The notes: generated by a model from the sequence alone, not told the origin. Shown: positions 39,042-48,210, counted from the stretch's first letter. The stretch: 64,000 nt of DNA from Clostridioides sp. ES-S-0054-01 (GCA_021561035.1 CP067346.1:3565001-3629000); one strand, 5' to 3'. A program made the numbers and translations.

Positions 39042-40580
39042 ATGAGTTTATTAAAAGTAACTAATTTATCACAAGGTTTTATGGATAAATCACTGTACGA
39101 AAAAGCTAACTTTGATTTATTCAAAGGTGAACATATTGGTATAGTTGGTCAAAATGGTGTAGGTAAAAGTACCTTAATTAAAATTTTATTAGGAGAAGTT
39201 ATTCCAGATGAAGGTGAAATCAAGTGGCAACCTAATATCAAAATAGGTCACTTAGACCAGTATGCAGAAATTAATAGAGATACTACAATATCTCTCTATT
39301 TACACACTGCCTTTGAAGAGCTTTATAAAATAGAAAAGGAGATGAATTTGCTATATCAAGAAAGTGCCATATCTGGAAATGAACAGCAACTTATTAAGGC
39401 AGCAAATTATCAGGAACAATTAATGGCAAACAACTTCTATTCTATAGATAATGAAGTAAACAAAATAGCAAATGGTCTTGGATTAGATTCAATAGGAATG
39501 AATCGTATTGTTGGAGAACTTAGTGGTGGACAAAGAGCAAAAGTAATCTTGGCAAAGTTACTACTTTCTAATCATGAGGTTTTATTACTAGATGAGCCAA
39601 CAAACTTTTTAGATAAAGAACATGTCGAATGGCTTGCAAGCTATTTAAATACGTTTAGTGGTGCATTTATTGTAGTTTCCCATGATTTTGATTTCCTAGA
39701 AAAAATCTCCACAGGTATTTTAGATATAGAGTTTGGAATGATTAAAAAATATCATGGAAAATACTCAGATTTCCTTAAACAAAAATCACACTTAAGAGAG
39801 GATTATATTAGAAGATTTCAAGCACAACAAAAGAAAATAGAAAAAGAAGAGACATTTATACGTAAAAACAAAGCTGGAGTAAATTCAAAAATTGCTAGAG
39901 GAAGACAAAAACAACTGGATAAAATAGAAAGAATAGCTCCCCCTAGCTTTACAGGAAAACCGTCTATCAAATTCTCAGAAATTGAAATATCTGCTCAAAA
40001 CGCACTTACAATAACTAATCTTGAGGTCGGTTACTATTATCCTTTACTTCCAAAATTAAATTTTTCTGTTGATGGAGGTCAAAAGGTGGTTATAACTGGA
40101 TTTAATGGTATCGGTAAGTCCACTTTGTTAAAGACATTAGTTAAAGATATCCCTTGTATTTCTGGAAATTTTCAGTTCTCAGAGCAAGTGAAAGTTGGTT
40201 ATTATGAACAGGATTTAAAATGGGATAATCCTACTAGAACACCACTTCAAATAGTAGCAGATAAATATCCAAAGTTAAGTACAAAAGAGATTAGACGTTC
40301 CTTAGCAAGATGTGGTGTAAAGGAAGAACATGTTTCAAGATGTGTATCCACTCTAAGTGGTGGCGAACAGTCTAAGGTTAAATTATGTTGTATGATGTTA
40401 TCTCCCTGTAATTTCTTGATTTTAGATGAGCCGACTAACCACTTTGATGCAGAAACAAAAGCGGCTTTACAAAATGCTTTACAACAATTTAAAGGAAGCA
40501 TCCTCCTAGTTTCTCATGAAGAAAAATTTTACAAAGATTGGATTGACAAAGTATTTAATATAGAAAAACAATTGATGTAA
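39042..40580 (+). CDS. ABC-F family ATPase, possible ribosome-protection protein
   Basis: A 512-residue protein with two ABC ATPase domains and no membrane segments, the ABC-F architecture. Domain 1 has Walker A GQNGVGKST, signature LSGGQRAK and Walker B VLLLDEPTNFLD; domain 2 has GFNGIGKST, LSGGEQSK and FLILDEPTNHFD. The interdomain linker (KSHLREDYIRRFQAQQKKIEKEETFIRKNKAG...) is long and basic, as in ribosome-binding members. Some C. difficile ABC-F proteins protect ribosomes from lincosamides, pleuromutilins and streptogramin A. Whether this is that protein or a housekeeping YkpA/YbiT-like factor cannot be settled here, though its attenuator leader favours drug-inducible expression. GGAG precedes the ATG. 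Confidence 0.85.
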   Translation: MSLLKVTNLSQGFMDKSLYEKANFDLFKGEHIGIVGQNGVGKSTLIKILLGEVIPDEGEIKWQPNIKIGHLDQYAEINRDTTISLYLHTAFEELYKIEKEMNLLYQESAISGNEQQLIKAANYQEQLMANNFYSIDNEVNKIANGLGLDSIGMNRIVGELSGGQRAKVILAKLLLSNHEVLLLDEPTNFLDKEHVEWLASYLNTFSGAFIVVSHDFDFLEKISTGILDIEFGMIKKYHGKYSDFLKQKSHLREDYIRRFQAQQKKIEKEETFIRKNKAGVNSKIARGRQKQLDKIERIAPPSFTGKPSIKFSEIEISAQNALTITNLEVGYYYPLLPKLNFSVDGGQKVVITGFNGIGKSTLLKTLVKDIPCISGNFQFSEQVKVGYYEQDLKWDNPTRTPLQIVADKYPKLSTKEIRRSLARCGVKEEHVSRCVSTLSGGEQSKVKLCCMMLSPCNFLILDEPTNHFDAETKAALQNALQQFKGSILLVSHEEKFYKDWIDKVFNIEKQLM

Positions 40581-40701
40581 ACTCTTATATAAATAGAATA
40601 TATTATATATTTATAGATAGTACTAATTATTAATGGTTTTGATATTTTAGTCTTTGTTGTATTTAGAAAGTAAATATTTTTCTAGAACATAAATACATTG
40701 A

Positions 40702-40725
40702 TAGGCGCTCATAAATGGGCGCCTA
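40702..40725 (+). repeat. GC-rich hairpin after the ABC-F gene
   Basis: TAGGCGC and GCGCCTA pair around a ten-base loop. A-rich sequence, not a T run, follows on the plus strand, so it is not a textbook terminator. Confidence 0.4.
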
Positions 40726-40883
40726 AAAGATGTTAAAATCCAGTATAATCAGTCATTTAATCCACACTTTCTCTATTGTATCTTTGTTATTGACATTTAG
40801 AAATTTAGGTCAATAAATTAGGTACTGATTTAATTATGCAATATGTGGATAACAGAATTATAAAAGAAAGAATACAATAAAAA

Positions 40884-40916
40884 CCCATAAATAAAGTGAA
40901 AACCATTATTTATGGG
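40884..40916. terminator. Terminator of the MATE gene
   Basis: CCCATAAATAA pairs with TTATTTATGGG and the minus strand continues with TTTTATTG. It lies 3' of the MATE transporter gene. Confidence 0.75.
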
Positions 40917-40952
40917 CTAAATGATATATGTTAATTATATTTATTGTTATGT

Positions 40953-42332
40953 TTATATGTAGTTATACTTATTCTTATATTTATATATAAAAACAACTGT
41001 TAAGAATAAAGTTAAAAACTCAGCAATTGGCACTACTAGCCAAATACCATCTATATCTAAGACTTTTGGTAATATCAACAAACCTATAGTTATAAAACCA
41101 AAGGTACGCAAAAAAGACAGTACTGCAGATATCTTTCCATTTGATAATGCTGTAAACATAGATGATGCAAAAATATTAAATCCACAAAAAATGAAACTAA
41201 AAGAAAATATATAAAATCCAGAACTTGTAATCTCATAGACATCACTTCCTTTTTGAGAAAAAATATCTACAATAGTTGGCGAACATAGTATAGAAAACAC
41301 AAATACCAGTAATGAGGCCACTGAGATAAATAATATACAAGTTTTAAAAATATATTTTAACTGGATATTATCTTTACTTCCATAATTATAACTTATTATT
41401 GGAGCAACTCCCATTGAAAAACCTATATAAAGTGAGGTTAAAAGAAATTGAGAATAAATAATTATTGTAATAGCAGCAACTCCATCCTCACCAATCAACT
41501 CCATCATTATAATATTAAATAAAAAAGTAGTAACCGCTGTTGATAATTGACTTACCATTTCAGATGAACCATTAAAACAAGTCTCAAATAATACTTTTTT
41601 ATCTAGTTTAGGTATACAAAATCTAAGTACTCCCTTATTTCTTGAAAAGAAAACTATACCTGCAATAGTAGGAATTAAATATCCTATACCAGTTGCAAGT
41701 GCTGCTCCACCAATACCCATTTGTAATAAAACAATAAAAACATAATCTAAAATTATATTAGTACATCCTGCACCTATCACTAACCATAATCCAAGTTGAG
41801 GTTTTCCAGCTGTTACAAATAGACTTTGAAATAATACTTGTAATATATTGGCAAAAGCAAAAACTAAAATAATAAAAAGATATGAGCGACAATATTTAAT
41901 CAAAATCTCGCTTGCTCCTAGCCATATAATAATATAGTCCATAAATATAATCCCAATACCTGTAATAATCATCCCAAGTACAACTCCAGATAATACAATT
42001 AAAGTAAAAGCTTTCTTTGCTTCATCAATATCACCATTACCCATCTTACGGGCTACTATAGCACTTCCACCAGTAGCAAGCATAGTTCCAAGCCCAACGA
42101 TAATATTAATAATAGGGCATACAATATTAATTGCTGATAATGCATTTGTATTAACAAATCTTGAAACGAATATAGTATCAACAATTGTATATAACCCCAT
42201 AAAAATCATCATAAAAATAGTAGGAAATGCAAATTTTAATAGAGAAAACATATTAAATCTTTGTGCAAGCAAATTATCTTGCACATTAACATTATCTTGC
42301 TTTTGATTTTTTGAATAGGATATATCACTCAT
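40953..42332 (-). CDS. MATE-family multidrug efflux transporter
   Basis: A 459-residue membrane protein with twelve predicted helices in two related halves. MATE-family marks include FPTIFMMIFMGLYTIVDTIFVSRFV near 35-59, the LGTMLATGGSAIVARKMGNGD block near 77-97 and, in the second half, FNGSSEMVSQLSTAVTTFLFN and GVAPIISYNYGS. It probably exports drugs or toxic cations using Na+ or H+. Its start overlaps a 21-codon upstream frame, which would couple translation. The spacer further upstream holds two copies of TTGTTACAACA that may be operators. Confidence 0.9.
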   Translation of the reverse strand: MSDISYSKNQKQDNVNVQDNLLAQRFNMFSLLKFAFPTIFMMIFMGLYTIVDTIFVSRFVNTNALSAINIVCPIINIIVGLGTMLATGGSAIVARKMGNGDIDEAKKAFTLIVLSGVVLGMIITGIGIIFMDYIIIWLGASEILIKYCRSYLFIILVFAFANILQVLFQSLFVTAGKPQLGLWLVIGAGCTNIILDYVFIVLLQMGIGGAALATGIGYLIPTIAGIVFFSRNKGVLRFCIPKLDKKVLFETCFNGSSEMVSQLSTAVTTFLFNIIMMELIGEDGVAAITIIIYSQFLLTSLYIGFSMGVAPIISYNYGSKDNIQLKYIFKTCILFISVASLLVFVFSILCSPTIVDIFSQKGSDVYEITSSGFYIFSFSFIFCGFNIFASSMFTALSNGKISAVLSFLRTFGFITIGLLILPKVLDIDGIWLVVPIAEFLTLFLTVVFIYKYKNKYNYI

Positions 42333-42390
42333 TCAAATCATTCTCCTGTACCTTAATTCTATCTAAAATAATATCCAAATTATTAGACAT
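42325..42390 (-). CDS. Short coupled ORF upstream of the MATE gene
   Basis: A 21-codon frame beginning MSNNLDIILDRIK is preceded by a strong AAAGGAGG and ends overlapping the MATE start (AATGAGTGA). It is either a coupling peptide or the leftover N-terminus of a regulator such as a MarR protein. I do not recognise it. Confidence 0.4.
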   Translation of the reverse strand: MSNNLDIILDRIKVQENDLNE

Positions 42391-42462
42391 TAAAAGACCT
42401 CCTTTCTTCATAAAGATTATATCTAATTATTTGGATATAGTTTTAATTAATCTTGCTATTCT

Positions 42463-42477
42463 ATGTTGTTACAACAT
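42463..42477. promoter_or_regulatory. Operator-like dyad upstream of the MATE gene
   Basis: ATGTTGTTACAACAT is a 15-base dyad. The 11-base core TTGTTACAACA recurs exactly at 42649-42659. Two spaced copies before an efflux gene resemble a MarR-type operator pair; no regulator gene is next to it. Confidence 0.4.
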
Positions 42478-42538
42478 CTAAAAATAACGCCTCTATCTTT
42501 TCATTACTCTTAACTTTCCTTAATTTAATTACTTGTTT

Positions 42539-42586
42539 TTACTGTTTAGTATCGTATGAAACATGTTTAATTATAAATACTTGCAT
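42539..42586 (-). CDS. Possible 15-codon leader peptide
   Basis: MQVFIIKHVSYDTKQ with AAAGGTGAT at good spacing before its ATG, about 150 bases upstream of the MATE coupled frame. It could be a leader peptide or the remnant of a deleted gene; the rest of 42391-42946 shows no other gene. Confidence 0.3.
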   Translation of the reverse strand: MQVFIIKHVSYDTKQ

Positions 42587-42946
42587 AGTATCACCTTTCA
42601 ATTCTTTAGAGAATATACACATCATTATTTCTTCAATAGCCGAAATACTTGTTACAACACAAATTATAATACTAAGAAAATTTATATTAACAATGTTATA
42701 AAGTAGGTGGAAACAGAACAGCATAAACTCATATAATTTATTTACATATATATATAACATGAAAAATGTATTGTATTTAAAAATCACTATGATTATTTAT
42801 GTAATACGAATAACAGCAATTATTAATCTCCATAATACTATATACTTTGGTATCTTTAGTGCTTAAATCATAACAATAAAGCCTGAGATTACAATATATA
42901 TATCTGCTATACCTTTAATTTTCATCACATTAAAGACCTAAATTTA

Positions 42947-43741
42947 TTAACTACTTGCACTTTTATAATGTCTCATCCCTAACTTCCAAAATTTCCACAT
43001 AAATACCGTAAACACGAATACAATACAAATTGAATAGACTAATCCTTTTATTGTTAGAGTTCCAGCTAAGATTTGGGTTGGGATTGTTGACATAATTCCA
43101 TATGGCAAAATCAAGTAGAATAATAGTTTAAAGACACCTTCATATATTACACCAGGAATTTTCATGTTCATTGGTATTAAATTATCTTCTAATCTCATTA
43201 TAGCAGTTGACGATATAACAAAGAATGGAATTGTTCGAAATATAATACATATATCGTAAAAAAGCAATGTCATCAATAAAACCATACATATATATGCTAT
43301 TATTATAACAAAAGTTATATCTGAATTTAGTTCAGATATTCCATATATAACTATAAGGATACTTGCAAAAATTAAAGGAGATGAACCAATACTAATATTT
43401 TCAAATGCCAATCTAAATAATGGATTTATTGGTTTTGTAATATAATAATCTAATTCCCCTTCTTGAATCTTTCGTGGAATATCATAAATTCCAAAACAGA
43501 AAATTGTCATGTTTATTGCATTTATTAATGAAAAAGTTCCTATAAATATTAACATCTCCCCACGTTGCCAACCTCCTATTGAGTCTACATGAGAATAAAT
43601 ACTATTAAACATTAATAACTGTAATATAAATAAGGAACTATCTACAAAAAATCCTCCAAAGAAATCAAATCTAAATACCATCATTTTTGATAACTTCATT
43701 TTCAATAACATAAATATTATTTTGAAATTTTTTTTCATCAT
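42947..43741 (-). CDS. ABC-2 family transporter permease (distal)
   Basis: A 264-residue membrane protein with six predicted helices, of the ABC-2/DUF990 permease type. A membrane-entry start FGGFFVDSSLFILQLLMFNSIYSH and the cytoplasmic GELDYYITKPINPLFRL, a hallmark of this subgroup, are seen. It overlaps the preceding permease gene by four bases. With that protein and the ATPase it should form a heterodimeric exporter; the substrate is unknown. Confidence 0.85.
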   Translation of the reverse strand: MMKKNFKIIFMLLKMKLSKMMVFRFDFFGGFFVDSSLFILQLLMFNSIYSHVDSIGGWQRGEMLIFIGTFSLINAINMTIFCFGIYDIPRKIQEGELDYYITKPINPLFRLAFENISIGSSPLIFASILIVIYGISELNSDITFVIIIAYICMVLLMTLLFYDICIIFRTIPFFVISSTAIMRLEDNLIPMNMKIPGVIYEGVFKLLFYLILPYGIMSTIPTQILAGTLTIKGLVYSICIVFVFTVFMWKFWKLGMRHYKSASS

Positions 43742-44592
43742 ATTCCCACCCCATCAAATAGTACTCTCATCCTTTTATAGATGATTTTATTTATTATAAA
43801 AAAGGATATTACCCACAATGCTATAATAATTAATCCTTGTATTGCCTCATTACTATTTCTACCTATAAGTAGCATAGATGGTAAATATGTTGTGTAGTAA
43901 AATGGAAATAACTTCATAATCGTCACTACAGTTTCTGGCAAAAGTACAAGTGGTATCATTGTTCCTGTAACAAATTCAGTCATATTATCGACTATCATTC
44001 TAAAGAAACTAATCTCAATAAATTTAAATGATAATATTCCAATAAAAAAATGAAGCTGCATCATAAAAATAAGCCCTAAAACAATCATCAAAATTGAAAT
44101 TAATATCTGCACTGGATTTGACGTAAAAGCAAAGTCTATTCTAAATATAAAAATCCATACAAAGGCAGAAAGCATGTTAAATGCCAAATAAAAAAATGTC
44201 ATCCCAAAGTTTTTAGAAAAAAAGTAATTTTGAATATCAATTGGAATAATCATATATTTTGAAAATGTACCTATCTTTACACGATTACATATCTCTTCAC
44301 TAGTACTTCTTGACATATCAATACCTGATAAAAATGAACTTATTATATAATAAGATAGCATTGAATTAAATGTAAAACCCGAAATTAGGTTATTTTCACC
44401 AAAAATTGATTTCCATAAGATATAAGCAAATAAAATTTTTACAATAGTAAACATCATGTTAACTGCTACATCAAACCTCCAAATAAGTTGTAATTTGAAA
44501 TTGATTTTAGCTATTTCATAATACTTTCTTATGTTTTGCTTAAACTTATAAAATAATGATTGTCTTGAATACACTTGATTATAGTTGTTCAT
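43738..44592 (-). CDS. ABC-2 family transporter permease (proximal)
   Basis: About 284 residues with six predicted helices. The ATG of MNNYNQVYSRQSL at 44592 is preferred because GAAGTGAAGAG precedes it; a longer frame to 44631 would extend well into the ATPase gene. The region TSEEICNRVKIGTFSKYMIIPIDIQNYFFSK matches the cytoplasmic loop of ABC-2 permeases and parallels GELDYYITKP of the partner. It overlaps the ATPase end by about 14 bp. Confidence 0.85.
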   Translation of the reverse strand: MNNYNQVYSRQSLFYKFKQNIRKYYEIAKINFKLQLIWRFDVAVNMMFTIVKILFAYILWKSIFGENNLISGFTFNSMLSYYIISSFLSGIDMSRSTSEEICNRVKIGTFSKYMIIPIDIQNYFFSKNFGMTFFYLAFNMLSAFVWIFIFRIDFAFTSNPVQILISILMIVLGLIFMMQLHFFIGILSFKFIEISFFRMIVDNMTEFVTGTMIPLVLLPETVVTIMKLFPFYYTTYLPSMLLIGRNSNEAIQGLIIIALWVISFFIINKIIYKRMRVLFDGVGI

Positions 44593-45574
44593 AATACTCT
44601 TCACTTCCTTCTTTATATATTCTCTCAACAATATTTCCTATATTTTCTTCTTCAATTATTACATCCTTAACATCATACTTATCAAAAAACCATTTAACAG
44701 TTTCCTTTCCCTTTTCTTTTGGTACAATTACTGATGTTTTATGATTTGTTTGTTCAATAACCTTACAATTTTCTGGAAATAAAATCTTAGTTTCACTATC
44801 AAGACTAACTGTTATTTTCTTATATTTTTGAAAATGATTAAATAGTTCTTCTGTAAACCCATCATATATTTTATGACTATTTTCTATGACAATACTTCTA
44901 CTACAAAGACTCTTAATATCCTCCATATAATGAGATGTAAGCATGATTGTAGTTCCTTTCGTTTCATTTACTTCTTTCAAAAAATACCTGATTTGCTTTT
45001 GTGCCACAGCATCTAGACCTATTGTTGGCTCATCTAGAAACAAAATTTTGGGATTATGAAGAAGTGCTACAATAAGTTCCATTTTCATTCTTTCTCCTAA
45101 AGAAAGTGTTCTGACCTGAACATTTAGATAATCAGATACATCAAATAGTTCAATAAAATAATCTAAGTTTTTCTTATATTCATCATCAGGTATATCATAT
45201 AATTCTTTAAATAATAGAAATGTATCTGCTGGTGTCAATTCAAAAAATAGCTGACTTTTTTGCCCCATAACAACAGCATATTGTTTTTTGAAGTTATTTT
45301 CCAATTTATTAGGATAATAACCCATAACAGAAATCTTTCCAGAAGATGGGGCGATAATCCCAGTTAACATCTTGACAAGGGTCGTTTTCCCAGCTCCATT
45401 CTGACCTATTAATCCAACAAATTCTCCTTGCTCTATTTTTAAATCAAATGATGATATAGCTATTTTTTCTGTATATTGTCTTTTAAATAAAGACTTTACA
45501 CTTCCCATAAGACCTGGCTCTTTCTCAAATCTTCTATAAGATTTAGTCAGTTTATTAAGTTCAATTATGCTCAT
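44579..45574 (-). CDS. ABC transporter ATP-binding protein (ABC-2 exporter)
   Basis: About 331 residues. Walker A GQNGAGKTTLVKML near 55, Q-loop VMGQKSQLFFELTP, signature LSLGERMKMEL and Walker B KILFLDEPTIGLD are present. A C-terminal extension follows, as in drug and lantibiotic exporters of the DrrA/YadG type. MSIIELNKLTK at 45574 is chosen because GGAGGTAATGAA leads into it; 14 codons upstream the frame would start inside the leader RNA. It heads a three-gene exporter operon behind a candidate attenuator. Confidence 0.9.
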   Translation of the reverse strand: MSIIELNKLTKSYRRFEKEPGLMGSVKSLFKRQYTEKIAISSFDLKIEQGEFVGLIGQNGAGKTTLVKMLTGIIAPSSGKISVMGYYPNKLENNFKKQYAVVMGQKSQLFFELTPADTFLLFKELYDIPDDEYKKNLDYFIELFDVSDYLNVQVRTLSLGERMKMELIVALLHNPKILFLDEPTIGLDAVAQKQIRYFLKEVNETKGTTIMLTSHYMEDIKSLCSRSIVIENSHKIYDGFTEELFNHFQKYKKITVSLDSETKILFPENCKVIEQTNHKTSVIVPKEKGKETVKWFFDKYDVKDVIIEEENIGNIVERIYKEGSEEYYEQL

Positions 45575-45609
45575 TTCATTACCTCCATATCTCATAATTT
45601 CTATAAAAA

Positions 45610-45682
45610 AATCCACAGGTTTATATCTGCCTTTTTGTATGGTTATATTTACCCATACAAAAACAGAAAACTCCTGTGGATT
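45610..45682 (-). promoter_or_regulatory. Attenuator hairpin in front of the ABC-2 operon
   Basis: On the minus strand AATCCACAGG (45682-45673) pairs with CCTGTGGATT (45619-45610) and is followed at once by TTTTTT, a transcription terminator located before the first gene. Nested inside is a second 11-bp stem (TTTTTGTATGG with CCATACAAAAA). A terminator in a leader implies conditional read-through. Confidence 0.7.
45621..45656 (-). CDS. Candidate 11-residue leader peptide of the ABC-2 operon
   Basis: The frame ATG...TAA encodes MGKYNHTKRQI and lies wholly inside the attenuator hairpin, covering the inner stem's 3' arm. GGAG occurs about 14 bases upstream, so initiation would be weak unless structure brings it closer. 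Speculative. Confidence 0.3.
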   Translation of the reverse strand: MGKYNHTKRQI

Positions 45683-46539
45683 AGAAAATTTAATATTTTC
45701 TATTTCAACATAATTATAATCAAAAGAATACTATGTAAAATTAATAAAAGTGTAGCAGATTAAAGCCTACTACACCACAATTTAACAAAGTAATACATAT
45801 CTTAAATATTATTTGTTGTCATATGTTAGTTATCTATAAAGGCAGAGTAAGACACAATAATTAAATGTATCAAAAATACATTTAAAAATTCTGATTATAC
45901 AGAATACATATGCGTCTCCAACTATTTAATTGTTGGTTACCATTATAAATAATTCCGACATTAAGACACTCCTTTACTAATATTATTATTCACATTTTAA
46001 CATAAAATTTTTTTATGTTCAAGTCTAATCTAACAAACTCATATATTTAAATTTGTCTCATTTCTTTATTCTGCACCATTTATTGGTGTTTTCAAACCTA
46101 ATGTTCACTCAATATTAATTTTTTATAATAAGTGTTTTTTATATTTTTTCCTTATGGTAATATATAAAGAAAATAAAGATAATTCTATAAAGTTTTTATT
46201 TCATAACATTATTCTAAAAATATGATACAAGAACTACTTATTTTATTTAATCATATTTTACTCTGGTTACCAATTTTAAACTTTATTGGCTCTTTCCATC
46301 TCAGATGCATTCCTTCAGTCAAAACTATTAAAAAAATTCCTGATTATTGTAAGTTTATCTTGAGCTTGTTTGTAAGAAATCCTTTCTTCATTAGCTATTA
46401 CTTATATGGTGGCAATTTTTCCAAATAATATAATTGAAATTAAGACTAATTCGCGAATTATTAATTTAGTAGAAATGTATTAACATTACATCTTTACTTT
46501 TTCATTACATCATAAATTTATTCTCTTAAAACACAATAT
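45683..46539. other. Non-coding spacer with no supported gene
   Basis: About 860 bp of AT-rich sequence upstream of the ABC-2 operon. A 68-codon plus-strand frame at 46222-46428 has no ribosome-binding site or recognisable family. The promoter of the ABC leader transcript must lie near the left end. Nothing else could be supported. Confidence 0.4.
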
Positions 46540-47208
46540 TTAAACTAATGTATTTATATGCTTTTTTTGTTCATCTGTTTTATAAAATATATTAGTATTT
46601 GAATTTTGTTTATATTCTTTAGCCTCCTCATCTAACTTTTCTATTCTCGACTTGAGTTCAATTATTTCTTCTTGTGTCATATTTATAAAATTTTTAAGCA
46701 TGCCTTCAAGTTCTTCTCGAGTTTTACCTAATAAAAGTAAATCTCCAAACATGTTATCCTCTTTAAACATGTTATCCTCTTCATCAGATTTTTTTTGTTC
46801 TAATTCTTTATCATTTAATTTTTTATCCTTAATTTCTTCATTAAGCTCCTTAGTGATTAAAGCTTCTCTTTTCTCACCCATATTTAAGTAAGTCGAATTT
46901 TCATCTTCTACGTCGCTATTTTTAATCCCTATTTCTACATTAGAAAAGTTATTGACTGTTTCTCTTATTTCTGACTTAGATAAATTCCTAATTGCCTCAT
47001 TTATTTTTTTAGTATAAATATCTTGTCTCTCTTTTAAATCTTTAATTCTATTATTAAGTTCTTGTTTTTGTCTCATGATATTAGATAAATAATTGTCTTT
47101 TTCTGTAGTAAGATTTTTATTACTAATATTTTCACTAGCTTTTTTATTTTTTACATCACTTTCACATCTAAACAAGTACTGACTTTCATGTTGATTAGAA
47201 ATTCTCAT
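46540..47208 (-). CDS. Coiled-coil protein of unknown function
   Basis: A 222-residue, highly charged protein without membrane segments or signal peptide. Long heptad-like stretches (SNIMRQKQELNNRIKDLKER near 41-60; TQEEIIELKSRIEKLDEEAKE near 178-200) predict coiled coils. A tandem duplication EDNMFKEDNMF near 148-158 is visible in the DNA as two copies of an 18-base unit. GGGAGGGG precedes the ATG. It is divergent from the c-di-GMP riboswitch gene. I do not recognise the family. Confidence 0.65.
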   Translation of the reverse strand: MRISNQHESQYLFRCESDVKNKKASENISNKNLTTEKDNYLSNIMRQKQELNNRIKDLKERQDIYTKKINEAIRNLSKSEIRETVNNFSNVEIGIKNSDVEDENSTYLNMGEKREALITKELNEEIKDKKLNDKELEQKKSDEEDNMFKEDNMFGDLLLLGKTREELEGMLKNFINMTQEEIIELKSRIEKLDEEAKEYKQNSNTNIFYKTDEQKKHINTLV

Positions 47209-47654
47209 TAATTTTCCCCTCCCAAAATGAACTAATTTTTAAGTATAGATTAACAGTTAAATATCACCATTATTTTTTTACAATTTTAACAACTTCAATA
47301 TTTCTAAAAAGTAAAATCTCTTTAGTAAGAGGTTCTTTATAAGTTAAGTAAACTCAATATTTTATATAAATCATATATATTATCGGAAATATCAAGTTTT
47401 CCTAAAGCATTTTTCTATTAATATTTTTTCTTTCAATTTATGTCATTTCCTCAATTTATCCAATTTAAAATAGTAATAGGAACTTTTTATCACAAAAACT
47501 ACAATTAATTTTTACTACATATTCTACATGTTTAGTTTGGTTCTTTAGGAGTAAAATAACGTTCATATCTATAAATTTATTCAATTTTCATACAAGCATG
47601 TTGAATAATAACCAATTCTATTGTATTATTGTAATTGTAGAATAAAACTAAATC

Positions 47655-47738
47655 GGCAAAACTAGAGAAATTTAGTGACGCAAAGCTATAGGGACTAAGA
47701 CTTATAGAGTATCTTATGAGTTATGTCAGCCAGTTGCC
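47655..47738 (+). promoter_or_regulatory. c-di-GMP-I (GEMM) riboswitch aptamer
   Basis: The aptamer is bounded by GGCAA and TTGCC. The conserved first strand (GGCAAAACTAGAG...TTTAGTGACGCAAAGCTA) holds the GACGCAAAG motif; the second helix ends in CAGCCAGTTGCC. These are hallmarks of the class I c-di-GMP riboswitch. A terminator-like hairpin follows immediately, suggesting c-di-GMP turns the downstream ORF off, but the direction was not tested. Confidence 0.9.
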
Positions 47739-47764
47739 AAAAAGATGTATTCTTTTTGTTTTTA
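47739..47764 (+). terminator. Riboswitch-linked terminator
   Basis: AAAAAG and CTTTTT pair around a seven-base loop, followed by GTTTTT, directly after the aptamer P1 strand. It fits the expression platform of the c-di-GMP switch. Confidence 0.65.
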
Positions 47765-47792
47765 TGAAAGTTTTTTAGGGGGATAATAATAT

Positions 47793-47969
47793 ATGTTTAG
47801 AGATAAAATGGATAGATGTACACATATGTTGACTGCTTATATCGGTAGTTCATATGATTATTGTGATTTTATAGATACACAATTAGATGATTTTATACTG
47901 GAGTACGGAGAAAATGTGGTAGAATCTTGCTTACATCAAGTGATGGTATTGGTAAGTAAGTATAATTAG
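47793..47969 (+). CDS. 58-residue ORF controlled by the c-di-GMP riboswitch
   Basis: Starting at ATG with AGGGGG ten bases before, the frame reads MFRDKMDRCTHMLTAYIGSS to ...VLVSKYN. It is short, has three cysteines and a negatively charged middle (FIDTQLDDFILEYGE), and no membrane segment or known motif. It is the first gene after the c-di-GMP riboswitch and the only one before the CRISPR array. The good ribosome-binding site and position argue that it is real. I do not recognise the family. Confidence 0.6.
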   Translation: MFRDKMDRCTHMLTAYIGSSYDYCDFIDTQLDDFILEYGENVVESCLHQVMVLVSKYN

Positions 47970-48155
47970 ATAGATTTTGTTTTCTAGAGAACCCTTTTTA
48001 GTTTTATCTACAATTTAAAATAAACTGTTGCTAAAAAACTCATCAAAATATATTTCTTTTTTACTTTCTGTTATTTTTAGATTTATTTCTCTAAAAAGTA
48101 AGAATTTATACAGTATCTTTTCTATAACTCTTATATGAAATCTATTTTAAATAAA

Positions 48156-48210
48156 TTATTATTAAAAGAGTAGATAAAGCTAATAATAAATATGTTACTT
48201 TTAATAATAA
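48156..48210. repeat. Inverted repeat at the distal end of the CRISPR array
   Basis: TTATTATTAAAAG and CTTTTAATAATAA are perfect 13-bp arms around a 29-base loop, abutting the last repeat. On the minus strand it follows the array, so it may end the pre-crRNA. Confidence 0.5.

Noticed and set aside
40702-40725. GC-rich hairpin as the ABC-F terminator
   Set aside because: It is followed by A-rich, not T-rich, sequence on the coding strand, so it is kept only as a hairpin.
46222-46428. A 68-codon hydrophobic plus-strand frame
   Set aside because: No ribosome-binding site, no recognised family, and biased AT codons; probably chance.
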